Program-made: the position numbers and the translations under genes
Notes under the pieces: model-generated
Database searches by the model: none
The model's input: the letters and a program-made list of their open reading frames with translations, nothing else
Told to the model about the DNA's origin: nothing
Shown here: piece by piece, positions 1 to 7,411 of the stretch
Position numbering within the stretch: the stretch's first letter is position 1
Layout: every line of letters starts with the position of its first letter
Assembly: GCA_964517585.1 (NCBI GenBank)
Contig: CAZFCB010000021.1
Location: 1 to 22,717, forward strand
Reading direction: 5' to 3'
Length of the DNA: 22,717 bases
Source of the DNA: JAGORY01 sp964517585
Lineage (GTDB): Bacteria; Patescibacteriota; Gracilibacteria; Peribacterales; Peribacteraceae

Positions 1-135
1 GTGTTATCACACCATTATTCTGGCCATCTTTTCTCTTCCCACACTCCGTTTTTCTCTGTAATCTCCGTGCCCGCACTGGTAGAGTATCAAGGATACTTCT
101 CTAGACCGGATTCATTTCGTACCGACCAACTGATC
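1..135 (+). other. Non-coding stretch upstream of rplO
   Basis: The reading frame of rplO stays open to the window edge, but the 45 residues before the first ATG do not resemble L15 or any other ribosomal protein. No L30 (rpmD) coding sequence is seen, although rpmD usually ends directly before rplO. A 6-bp hairpin (agtatc, loop aag, gatact) lies at 83-97. I see no convincing promoter close to the rplO start. Confidence 0.5.
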
Positions 136-579
136 ATGATGCACACTCTTAAGCCCAACAAAGGCTCGACACAGAAATCTCACCGCGTTGCTCGAGGCAA
201 TGGCGCAGGCTCTGGAACCACTGCTGGCCGAGGCCAGAAAGGTCAGAAATCCCGCGTCGGTAAAGGCCGTCGTCTTGGATTTGAAGGAGGCCAGACACCG
301 TTCATTCGTCGTCAGCCAAAGCTTGGTGGCTTCACACACCCACGCCGCGTCAACATGGAACCACTGAATCTCGATATTTTAGAGGAACGCTTGAAGGCTG
401 GTACGTATGATATTCCTGCACTCAAAGCTCTTCGCATCGTCACAGGAAAAGGTCCCGTGAAACTGCTTGGCCGTGGCGTCATCACGAAGAAGCTCGCACT
501 CACTGTCCATGCATCGTCCAAGAGCGCCAAAGAAGCCATAGAGAAGGCAGGCGGTTCCGTTACCATTGCAAAAGCCTAA
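136..579 (+). CDS. rplO: 50S ribosomal protein L15
   Basis: uL15 is a component of the large ribosomal subunit. The sequence shows the family's glycine-rich basic N-terminus (GRGQKGQKSRVGKGRR, then FEGGQTPFIRRQPKLGGF) and the C-terminal nucleic-acid-facing beta domain ending in AGGSVTIAKA. Two ATG codons stand next to each other at 136 and 139; either gives 146-147 residues, the usual family length. The frame is open further upstream but that part has no L15 similarity, so the start is placed here. There is no Shine-Dalgarno sequence before it. secY begins two bases after the stop codon, the standard spc-operon order, so the two are very likely co-transcribed and translationally coupled. Confidence 0.96.
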   Translation: MMHTLKPNKGSTQKSHRVARGNGAGSGTTAGRGQKGQKSRVGKGRRLGFEGGQTPFIRRQPKLGGFTHPRRVNMEPLNLDILEERLKAGTYDIPALKALRIVTGKGPVKLLGRGVITKKLALTVHASSKSAKEAIEKAGGSVTIAKA

Positions 580-581
580 CT

Positions 582-1862
582 ATGTTTACGTACCTGAGGC
601 AACTCTGGCTTTCGAACGATTTGCGCAGGCGCATCCTCTTTACCCTTGCTATCCTCATCATTTTCCGAGGGGTATCGCACATCACTATTCCTGGCGCAGA
701 CAGAGCGCTGTTGCAGCGTTTTTTGGAAAACGGTACGAGTTCAGGGCCTCTCGGTATTTTTGCAGCACTCACGGGAGGTGCAGTTCAGAACTTCTCCATC
801 GCACTTCTTGGTCTGTCGCCGTACATCAACGCATCCATTATCTTGCAGCTCTGTACCGTTATTTTTCCGCGACTTGAAGCACTGAGCAAAGAGGGCGTAC
901 AGGGACAGCAGAAGATCAATACGTACACGCGTTGGCTCAGCATTGTTCTTGCGTTCATGCAGAGCTACGGATTTTTGGTACTCCTCAACCGCGGAGGCAG
1001 TGGCAACATTGTTCCAATGACGTTTCCAGAAGTACTGCTTCCGATGCTCTACGTGTCCGTTGGGTGTGTGTTCGTCATGTGGCTTGGTGAACTGATCACG
1101 GAGAAAGGAATTGGTAACGGTATTTCGCTCCTCATTTTCACGGGTATCGTTGCCGGTATGCCGCGTACGCTCAGTACGATGTTTGCATCTGGTCAGGACA
1201 AAATTTCTGCCTTCTACATATTCCTCGTGGTATCACTTGCGATGCTTGTCGCGGTTGTTCTCTTCACGGATGCTCACCGAGCAATACCTATCACCTACGC
1301 AAATCAGGGTGCCGGAAGAGGTGTCAAAGGTAATATTCCAATTCGCCTGAACCAAGCAGGCATGGTGCCTATCATCTTCGCGATCTCGCTCATCACGTTC
1401 CCTGGAATCATTGCACAATTCCTCCAGACCGCTCCACGCTTTGCCGGTGTTGTACGCTTCATTCAAATCAACCTGAGTTCGGAGACGCCGAGCATTCTGT
1501 ATATGGCGCTCTATTTCTTGCTTGTGATTGCGTTTACGTATTTCTACGTCTCGGTGACATTTAAGCCAGATGACGTCGCCGATAACATTCAGAAGCGCGG
1601 CGGCTTTATCCCTGGCGTCCGCCCGGGCCGAGAAACCGCGAAGATGCTTGAGAGAGTGAGTAACCGCTTGAATCTCTGGGGTGGTGCATTCCTCGGTATC
1701 GTCGCTATCGTTCCACTTATTTTCACGCGCTATTCCACGCTGTCGAGTCAAGATCTCATCATTTCCGGTTCGGGACTTATCATCATTGTTGGTGTCGTTC
1801 TTGAGCTCATTCGTCAGGTGAATGCGCAGCTGTTGTCGCATGATTACGAGAAACTTGTTTAG
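582..1862 (+). CDS. secY: Preprotein translocase channel subunit SecY
   Basis: SecY forms the protein-conducting channel in the cytoplasmic membrane and works with SecE and SecA. The 426 residues give about ten hydrophobic spans. Recognisable family segments include GLSPYINASIILQL in TM2, EGVQGQQKINTYTRW in the following loop, TEKGIGNGISLLIFTGI in the TM4-5 region, and the long cytoplasmic C5 loop (FKPDDVADNIQKRGGFIPG) that contacts SecA and the ribosome. The length is typical for bacteria. The start ATG lies two bases after rplO, without a Shine-Dalgarno. In most bacteria adk follows directly; here a four-helix-bundle gene bounded by inverted repeats separates them, and the left repeat arm begins one base after the secY stop. 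Confidence 0.97.
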   Translation: MFTYLRQLWLSNDLRRRILFTLAILIIFRGVSHITIPGADRALLQRFLENGTSSGPLGIFAALTGGAVQNFSIALLGLSPYINASIILQLCTVIFPRLEALSKEGVQGQQKINTYTRWLSIVLAFMQSYGFLVLLNRGGSGNIVPMTFPEVLLPMLYVSVGCVFVMWLGELITEKGIGNGISLLIFTGIVAGMPRTLSTMFASGQDKISAFYIFLVVSLAMLVAVVLFTDAHRAIPITYANQGAGRGVKGNIPIRLNQAGMVPIIFAISLITFPGIIAQFLQTAPRFAGVVRFIQINLSSETPSILYMALYFLLVIAFTYFYVSVTFKPDDVADNIQKRGGFIPGVRPGRETAKMLERVSNRLNLWGGAFLGIVAIVPLIFTRYSTLSSQDLIISGSGLIIIVGVVLELIRQVNAQLLSHDYEKLV

Positions 1863-1863
1863 G

Positions 1864-1890
1864 TTGTAGTGAGTAGTGAGTAGTGAGTAG
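1864..1890 (+). repeat. Left inverted-repeat arm built of GTAGTGA heptamers
   Basis: From 1866 to 1890 the heptamer GTAGTGA occurs three times plus a partial GTAG. Bases 1864-1883 are the exact reverse complement of 2267-2286, a 20-bp perfect inverted repeat enclosing the four-helix-bundle gene. The arm starts immediately after the secY stop codon. Confidence 0.9.
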
Positions 1891-1899
1891 AATGGAGGG

Positions 1900-2298
1900 G
1901 TGGAGAGTTATAAAGAATTAACTGTGTGGCAAAAATCCATGCGTCTTGTAAAAGATGTATATCTTTTATCAGATTCTTTTCCAGCAAAGGAAATGTACGG
2001 TTTAACATCACAAATGCGCAGATCTGCAGTATCCATTCCTTCGAATATTGCAGAGGGGAGTAGAAGAGGATCGCGTAAAGACTTTAGGCAGTTTTTATTA
2101 ATAGCTTTTGGTTCTGGTTCAGAACTCGAAACACAAATAGATATTGCGATCATGTTAGGGTTTATTTCTCCAGAAAGCACTGACATCAAACAAGCAATTT
2201 CTTTGCTAACGGAAGTAATGAAAATGTTGAATGTGATGATTCAAAAGCTCACTTCTACAGAGTCCTCTACTCACTACTCACTACAATCTACTCACTAA
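1900..2298 (+). CDS. Four-helix-bundle protein (S23 / 23S rRNA intervening-sequence type)
   Basis: The 132 residues match the four-helix-bundle family first described as the protein encoded in 23S rRNA intervening sequences and related to the Avd accessory protein of diversity-generating retroelements. Visible hallmarks are SYKELTVWQKSMRLVKDVY at the start, the GLTSQMRRSAVSIPSNIAEG core and SRKDFRQFL. The biochemical function is unknown; basic bundles of this family are thought to bind nucleic acid. The start is GTG at 1900; an in-frame TAG at 1888 rules out a longer form, and GGAGGGG abuts the start too closely to be a normal ribosome site. The gene interrupts secY-adk, looks more A/T-rich than its neighbours, and its last ten residues are encoded by the right repeat arm. 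Together these suggest an inserted element. Confidence 0.9.
   Translation: MESYKELTVWQKSMRLVKDVYLLSDSFPAKEMYGLTSQMRRSAVSIPSNIAEGSRRGSRKDFRQFLLIAFGSGSELETQIDIAIMLGFISPESTDIKQAISLLTEVMKMLNVMIQKLTSTESSTHYSLQSTH
2267..2286 (+). repeat. Right inverted-repeat arm
   Basis: This is the exact reverse complement of 1864-1883. It lies inside the 3' end of the four-helix-bundle gene and encodes part of its Ser/Thr/His-rich tail. A further partial copy of the heptamer (CTACTCAC) follows at 2288-2295. In the mRNA the two arms could pair and place the whole gene in a loop of about 380 bases. Confidence 0.9.
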
Positions 2299-2302
2299 TC
2301 AT

Positions 2303-2881
2303 ATGGATTTGGTTTTCTTCGGTATCCAAGGCTCTGGCAAAGGTACGCAGGCCAAGAAACTAGCGGCAGAATGTGGCTACGAAATTTTCGAGGCTGGTGG
2401 CGAGCTCCGCAAGATCGCTTCCAGTGGTTCCGAATTAGGTACAACGGTGAAGAGTTACATTGATGAAGGCCACCTCGTTCCACACGAGATTATCATGCAA
2501 GTAGTTGAAACGGCCATTGCCGCACGTCCGAAGTCGACAAAGATTCTTTTCGACGGTATTCCGCGCGATGAAGTACAGAAGAAAGATTTTGATGCCATCA
2601 TGCAGAAAGCCGGACGAGATTTCCGTTGTATACACTTTCTCCTGGATGCCGACGAAGCTGAGAAGCGCATTCTTGGGCGCGCTTTACAGGAAGGCAGGGC
2701 GGATGACGCAAACACCGAGATCATTCGCCGCCGGATGGCAACATTTACAGGGAAGACATTGCCCGTCATCGAGTCATACACATCAGCCGAGAAAGTAGAC
2801 GAAATCCGTGCTGATCGCGGTGTTGAGGAAATCTATGCGGAGCTGAAGGCTCTGGTGAGGTGTGGTGACAGTCTGCTCTGA
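2303..2881 (+). CDS. adk: Adenylate kinase, short form
   Basis: Adenylate kinase interconverts ATP + AMP and two ADP. At 192 residues it is the short form without the zinc-binding LID. The P-loop GIQGSGKGTQ is at residues 7-16, the AMP-site DGIPRD segment around 84-89, and the arginines of the short LID and following helix lie in GRADDANTEIIRRRM. One oddity: the AMP-contact motif usually read STGDMLR is EAGGELR here, so the threonine and aspartate are replaced by Ala and Gly while the arginine stays. The position between secY and map is the conserved one. There is no Shine-Dalgarno; the start lies four bases after the four-helix-bundle stop. Confidence 0.93.
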   Translation: MDLVFFGIQGSGKGTQAKKLAAECGYEIFEAGGELRKIASSGSELGTTVKSYIDEGHLVPHEIIMQVVETAIAARPKSTKILFDGIPRDEVQKKDFDAIMQKAGRDFRCIHFLLDADEAEKRILGRALQEGRADDANTEIIRRRMATFTGKTLPVIESYTSAEKVDEIRADRGVEEIYAELKALVRCGDSLL

Positions 2882-2899
2882 TGGCGCTATGCTTATGGC

Positions 2900-3133
2900 A
2901 TGCCTAAGGCAGATGACGGATCACCGGCAACAAAGCAGGATGTTGGACTGCTCATGGGTTCGATTGCGAAGCTGTATGATGCAAATGCGCGATGGAAAGA
3001 TGAAATCATTAGTGAATTCCATGTCGTAGCCGAGGATATTCGTCACGATGTGGGAGGTGTGCAGAGCGACAGGATCACGGCTGTGGAACACGATGTACTG
3101 CGTTTGAAAAAACACACGAGACTCGCAGCATGA
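2900..3133 (+). CDS. Small coiled-coil protein of unknown function
   Basis: I do not recognise a characterised family. The 77 residues contain ATKQDVGLLMGSIAKLYDAN, then RWKDEIISEFHVVAEDIRHDV and a basic, heptad-like tail (VEHDVLRLKKHTRLAA). The protein looks fully helical, soluble and possibly oligomeric. 'TKQD...WKDEI...HF...IR.D' proteins of this kind recur, as far as I recall, in CPR genomes, without known function. It begins 18 bases after adk, and its stop overlaps the map start (ATGA), so it is likely translated within the operon and coupled to map. That overlap is the main argument that it is a real gene. Confidence 0.75.
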   Translation: MPKADDGSPATKQDVGLLMGSIAKLYDANARWKDEIISEFHVVAEDIRHDVGGVQSDRITAVEHDVLRLKKHTRLAA

Positions 3134-3894
3134 GTGCTTACACGGACACATGCCAGATTTTTACACCTAGTCAGCAGGATTCCTTGCGGAGAGGTGGCGT
3201 TATTCTCAGAGACTGCCTGAAGCATGTCTCAGCATTAGTAAAGCCCGGCATTTCCACACTCGAAATTGATACAGCAGCAGAGGACTTCATCATCTCTTGT
3301 GGCGGCATTCCTGCATTCAAAGGCTACCACGGATTCCCCGGGACACTCTGCACATCGGTGAATGACCAAGTTGTGCACGGTATTCCCTCTGCAGGCCCGC
3401 TGCTCAAGAATGGCGATATCGTGTCCTTGGATGGCGGCGTTATTCTGGATGGCTTGTATACGGATTCATGCGTAACGGTTGCGGTAGGGGAGATTGATCC
3501 GAAGACGAAGGTATTCCTTGATTATGTCTCTAAGACTCTTGAGAATGTCATCGTTGAGATTGTGAAAGCAGGAGCGCATGTTGGTGATATTTCTTCGTAT
3601 ATCGAAAAGGCACTACGCAGAGGAGGCTTTGGTGTTGTTCGGACACTCACAGGTCACGGCCTTGGTGATACCTTGCACCAATTTCCTGATGTTCCGAACG
3701 TAGGTAAAGAAGGTACTGGACCTGTCTTACCTGCCGGTACGATGATCGCGATTGAGCCAATCGCAACCATGGGCATGCCAGAAGTCTATACAGCCATCGA
3801 TAACTGGACGGTGCTGACGAAAGACAAGTCACTCGCCTGTCACTTCGAGCATTCGGTGCTGATCACCGAACAAGGATGCGAGATCATTGTGTGA
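3130..3894 (+). CDS. map: Methionine aminopeptidase, type I
   Basis: This dinuclear metallopeptidase removes the initiator methionine from nascent proteins. All five metal ligands of the family are present: D101 and D112 (LDGGVILDGLYTDS), H176 (LTGHGLG), E209 (AIEPIA) and E240 (CHFEHSV). The substrate-site histidines H83 (VVHGIP) and H183 are also there. The length, 254 residues, is typical, and there is no N-terminal zinc-finger or SH3-binding extension. The start overlaps the stop of the preceding small gene by four bases. After map the ribosomal operon is interrupted: the next plus-strand gene, infA, is 6 kb away, and the cassette between them ends tail-to-tail with map, 29 bases from its stop. 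No clear terminator is seen in that gap. Confidence 0.97.
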   Translation: MSAYTDTCQIFTPSQQDSLRRGGVILRDCLKHVSALVKPGISTLEIDTAAEDFIISCGGIPAFKGYHGFPGTLCTSVNDQVVHGIPSAGPLLKNGDIVSLDGGVILDGLYTDSCVTVAVGEIDPKTKVFLDYVSKTLENVIVEIVKAGAHVGDISSYIEKALRRGGFGVVRTLTGHGLGDTLHQFPDVPNVGKEGTGPVLPAGTMIAIEPIATMGMPEVYTAIDNWTVLTKDKSLACHFEHSVLITEQGCEIIV

Positions 3895-3923
3895 TCCGCA
3901 TCCCTGTTACGTGTCATTATCTG

Positions 3924-6900
3924 TTATTTGGCCTTCTTTTCTTGCTTAGCCTCAAGAGATTTGATGTACGCGGCAACACCTTTGAGAGCAGGAGCAGGGT
4001 TGTCATTGACCGTAAGATCTTTCAGCTCCTCTTCATTCAGAATTCCCTGCAGAAGGGATGAAAGTGGTTCGAAATTTCCCTTCATGATGAGACCGAGCGA
4101 GCCATCATGCTGAACACCGATACTTTCGACAATTGATCCAACTTCTCCATCACCGAGAGTAATGAGTTTTTCACCCATCTCTTTGAATTTCTTGTCTGAG
4201 CGCTCAGCGGTTTTCTCCCACTCCGTCTTCAGTTTACCAAGCATCGTTATTTCTTCGTTGTGCTGATCTTTCGCAGTCTCAAGGTTTTTGATGAGCGTAT
4301 TGCGGTTATCTTCGAGTTTTCTGAGAGACGCTTCCTCAGTTGCGAGCTCCGTTTCGGCGGCAGCAATTTTCACATCCGTATTGATACGATCTTCCGGATC
4401 CTGAGAAGCACGCTCTTGTCTCAGCTCCCTGATCTGATCCTTAATGCCGTCGACTTTCGTGTCCTGAGCACGCTCTTTCGCCTCCGCATTGTCGATGTCA
4501 ACCGTCGAGGCAGCTTTCATCTTGTCGAATGCGTCGTTTTTTTCCGTTGTCAGGCTTTCGACAGTTTTCATTGGCACAGGATTTCGTACTTCAACGATGA
4601 GACGTGAACGAAGATCTTTCTCTGTTTCATTCGATTCTTTTGCCTCTTTTACATCCTTCACGTCGGACTCGCCATCTTTCTTTTCGTCCGCAGCTTCTGC
4701 GTCTTCCTTGTCTTTCTCCTGAGGATTTTCAAGTTCGTCCAGAGCTGTATCAGTCTCTTCTTTATTTTTCTCCGCTCGCTCGGCCTCCGTCAGAAGATCC
4801 TTTTCTTTTTCAGCGTCTTCATCTTTTTCATCCTTCTCGCTTTTTTTTTCGTCATCTTCTTTTCCATCTTTGTCCTTCTCATCTTTCTCACTGTCCTTGT
4901 CTTTCTCATCTTTACCTTCATCAGTCTTAGATTCGCCATTTGCAAGCTTGTCGAGTCGTTCCGTGAGATCTTGCACAGCTTTACGGAGTTCTTCGATCTG
5001 CCGTTTCAGTTCTGCAATCTCAGGATTTTCGTCAGGTTTCTCGTTTTGGGTGTCTGCATCTTTGCCTGGCGTATCCGTGGGCTTGTCTGCATCGTTGGGC
5101 AGTTCTCCGGGAGTCTGCTCAGCATTTCCATTTCCTGCCGTGCCTTCCGCGTTTGGTGGCAATACTCCACCGACAAGCTCAGCTTTTCCTCCGGTGCCTT
5201 CGTCACTCTTGCCTCCAAGAGACTCGGCAAGAGCGTCGCGAACGTCTTCATTGCCTTTCCAGAACGGATCATTTTTGTGAGCTTCAAACCAGGTAGGATC
5301 AGCTTTTCCGTTTTTCAGACAGTCTTCTTCCATTGTTGTGTTGCGAGCATTTTGATCACTGCGCTTCGTGAATCCATCGGGATCTTTTTGCTCCTCAGCC
5401 GTCAGTACCGCTTCGCGGCCTTTTTCGTCCATACCTTCCGCGCCTTGTATTGTTGCTTGTTCTTCTGGTGTCATGCTGCTCATAAATGTCCACTCGCCGG
5501 TTGAGGTGTCCATGACTTGCACGCCGCCAAGTGGAGAGTACGCAAGAACAACTTTTTGTTCTTTACCATCGACAGTTCGTGTTCCTTCTTTATAGACGTA
5601 TGGTTTGCCACTGCTGTCATTTTTGCCGTTATCAATCGTAGCCCACTCATTTGGAGTGCCTTTACGGACGTCGGCGAGCTTGTCTGTTTCCTGACCACGC
5701 TTCTGCTCGGCTTTTTCTCTTTCATAACTGTGCTCCAATGTTTCTTTGGATTCGGATGATTCTTTCTGTTCTGCTTGCTCAGTTTTTGTTTCAGTTGTAT
5801 CAGCATTCTTCTCAGCTTTACGCTCAGCTTTAGCTTGAGCCTTTTCAGCCTTCTTTTCAGCTTTTGCGTCAGCTTTATCTGCTTTCCTCTCGGCTTTTCG
5901 TTCTGCCTTTTCTGCCTTTCTGTCAGCTGTACGATCAGTAGCTACAGGAACGGCTTCCACAGTGTATTTCTGCTCAGGATTATCTTTCTTCGAGTTTTCA
6001 ATATCTCTTGCCGCGTAATCTTCTAGGGTCATCTCCGGTTCAGCTGGAGTAGGCTCAGGATTATCTTTCTTCGAGTTCTCGATATCCCTCGCTTCATAAT
6101 CTTCCAAACTCATTTCAGGTGCTGGTGCAGATGGCTTATTGCTCTCAGGACCTGTGTAACCCTTGCCCTTTTCAAATCCGGTGATTGTGACTGTGACGGT
6201 GCCATCGCCGTTATCTACGGGCGATAGCCCATGCTCCTTTGCTTGGTTGAGGACATTTTCCATCACAGCTGGATCTTTTGTATGGATGACGTATTCGTTG
6301 GGCATGTCATACGTATCAACGATGACTCCTGGGAATGATTTCGCAAATTGATTGAGTACTCGGTCCTGAAGCGTCATGCGTACATCCAACATTTCTTCGG
6401 GCTTACCCTCGACGCTTGTGTCACCAAATCCGTCTACTGCAACTGGCTGCTCTGTCTGTTGGTCACCCGACCAATACCTCGTAGTCATGTAACCGTCTTT
6501 GTCGTAGCCCGGCGTACTCGCGAGCTCCGGATAGGCGTAACCGCGCGGGCCAATGCCTGGATACCTTTCGGTCTTCGTTGCATCTGTAACTTGAGTCGGT
6601 TCCTTGGGTGTGTTCTCTCCTTGCTGTTTCGCAAAATCCGGATAACCCGGTCCGTAGCCATCGTTATTGTCATCTCCGGTCGCTGGCGCCAATTCTGCCA
6701 TAACATCAGAACGTGCTGCTTCTACTGTTGGGTCGGAACCATCGATGCCGCTCGTATCAATTGACTCCAGTGTTGCTCCTGCGTTCGTAATATCTGCATC
6801 AGCTGTTTCGACGGATTCCGTTGCAGCGCTTTCAACCGCTGCTGGCGTATCGACAGTTTCGATTGCTGACTGAACCTCAGTCTGTGGCTCCGGTGTTTCC

Positions 6901-6986
6901 ACCTGAACGGGTTCTGGAGTCGGCGTCTCCTCGTGGAGGAGTCGGTGTTCCCGATCATCAGTGTCGAAATGGGCGAACGTACGCAT
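3924..6986 (-). CDS. B1: large, highly charged low-complexity protein of unknown function
   Basis: I recognise no family. The 1020 residues have no signal peptide or membrane span. They begin with MRTFAHF..DDREHRLL, a tag shared with B2. In order: an acidic Pro/Thr/Glu-rich tail (to ~100); a Gly/Tyr-rich part (YGPGYPDF, YPGIGPRGYAYPEL); a possible folded alpha/beta unit at ~195-270; a duplicated LEDY.ARDIENSKKDNPE segment (27-residue spacing, ~293-338); a Lys/Ala/Glu repeat (~353-397); a possible folded region ~435-600 with the only Cys (556); a leucine-rich coil (~655-685); a Lys/Asp/Glu block (~687-790); and a coiled coil with a small C-terminal domain (~810-1020). It follows A1 by 25 bases and is the last gene of the minus-strand cassette. 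A scaffold or cytoskeleton-like role is only a guess. Confidence 0.85.
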   Translation of the reverse strand: MRTFAHFDTDDREHRLLHEETPTPEPVQVETPEPQTEVQSAIETVDTPAAVESAATESVETADADITNAGATLESIDTSGIDGSDPTVEAARSDVMAELAPATGDDNNDGYGPGYPDFAKQQGENTPKEPTQVTDATKTERYPGIGPRGYAYPELASTPGYDKDGYMTTRYWSGDQQTEQPVAVDGFGDTSVEGKPEEMLDVRMTLQDRVLNQFAKSFPGVIVDTYDMPNEYVIHTKDPAVMENVLNQAKEHGLSPVDNGDGTVTVTITGFEKGKGYTGPESNKPSAPAPEMSLEDYEARDIENSKKDNPEPTPAEPEMTLEDYAARDIENSKKDNPEQKYTVEAVPVATDRTADRKAEKAERKAERKADKADAKAEKKAEKAQAKAERKAEKNADTTETKTEQAEQKESSESKETLEHSYEREKAEQKRGQETDKLADVRKGTPNEWATIDNGKNDSSGKPYVYKEGTRTVDGKEQKVVLAYSPLGGVQVMDTSTGEWTFMSSMTPEEQATIQGAEGMDEKGREAVLTAEEQKDPDGFTKRSDQNARNTTMEEDCLKNGKADPTWFEAHKNDPFWKGNEDVRDALAESLGGKSDEGTGGKAELVGGVLPPNAEGTAGNGNAEQTPGELPNDADKPTDTPGKDADTQNEKPDENPEIAELKRQIEELRKAVQDLTERLDKLANGESKTDEGKDEKDKDSEKDEKDKDGKEDDEKKSEKDEKDEDAEKEKDLLTEAERAEKNKEETDTALDELENPQEKDKEDAEAADEKKDGESDVKDVKEAKESNETEKDLRSRLIVEVRNPVPMKTVESLTTEKNDAFDKMKAASTVDIDNAEAKERAQDTKVDGIKDQIRELRQERASQDPEDRINTDVKIAAAETELATEEASLRKLEDNRNTLIKNLETAKDQHNEEITMLGKLKTEWEKTAERSDKKFKEMGEKLITLGDGEVGSIVESIGVQHDGSLGLIMKGNFEPLSSLLQGILNEEELKDLTVNDNPAPALKGVAAYIKSLEAKQEKKAK

Positions 6987-7011
6987 AGAGGGATTGGGTA
7001 TGAATATTTTT

Positions 7012-7410
7012 TTAAGCAGCGTTCATTTGCTCCTCCAAATCGGCTAGAGCCGCATCCTCTTTTTTCTTTGTATTTTTCTCTGATGCTTGTACGACCGCAC
7101 GTTTGTACGCTTTGATTGCATTGTTGAGCTTGAGCGTCCATGCCTTGTATTGTTTTTGATATTCCTTCAATGCTTTCTTGTATCTGGCGTAGCGCGTCTT
7201 GCGCTTCGCTGGTGTTTCCTTCGTATATGGTGCATCAAGCTTCTGTAGATTACGAAAGACGAGCTCAGGCTCGATCTTGACCATCAGTAGATCATAAATC
7301 TCCTGTCCGGTCGGCAAAGACTTGCCGCCAAACATTGGACGTTTCTTGGGTGCCGGTGTGAGATTGTGTTTTGGCATGAAAGTTATCTTGAGTGATGACT
7401 GACGATACAT
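7012..7410 (-). CDS. A1: small helical 'IEPEL' protein, paralog of A2
   Basis: The 132 residues (121 if the second ATG at 7377 is used) are basic, cysteine-free and predicted helical after a short disordered N-terminus. The recognisable block is LPTGQEIYDLLMVKIEPEL, then LDAPYTKETPAKRKTRYARY and AYKRAVVQ, ending in ADLEEQMNAA. It is clearly a paralog of A2 at 9315-9680, matching block by block. Proteins with the 'PTGEE.YD.IM..IEPEL' signature are, to my knowledge, common unnamed CPR proteins. The first ATG lies one base after the B2 stop, which implies coupled translation; B1 follows 25 bases later. No Shine-Dalgarno is visible. Its constant pairing with a B protein suggests the two act together, which is inference. 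Confidence 0.85.
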   Translation of the reverse strand: MYRQSSLKITFMPKHNLTPAPKKRPMFGGKSLPTGQEIYDLLMVKIEPELVFRNLQKLDAPYTKETPAKRKTRYARYKKALKEYQKQYKAWTLKLNNAIKAYKRAVVQASEKNTKKKEDAALADLEEQMNAA

Positions 7411-7411
7411 A

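Noticed and set aside
3928..6873. Many long plus-strand open frames opposite B1 and B2
   Set aside because: They are antisense shadows of the biased Glu/Lys/Asp/Ala codons of the B genes (Ser/Phe/Leu-rich translations) and show no protein features.
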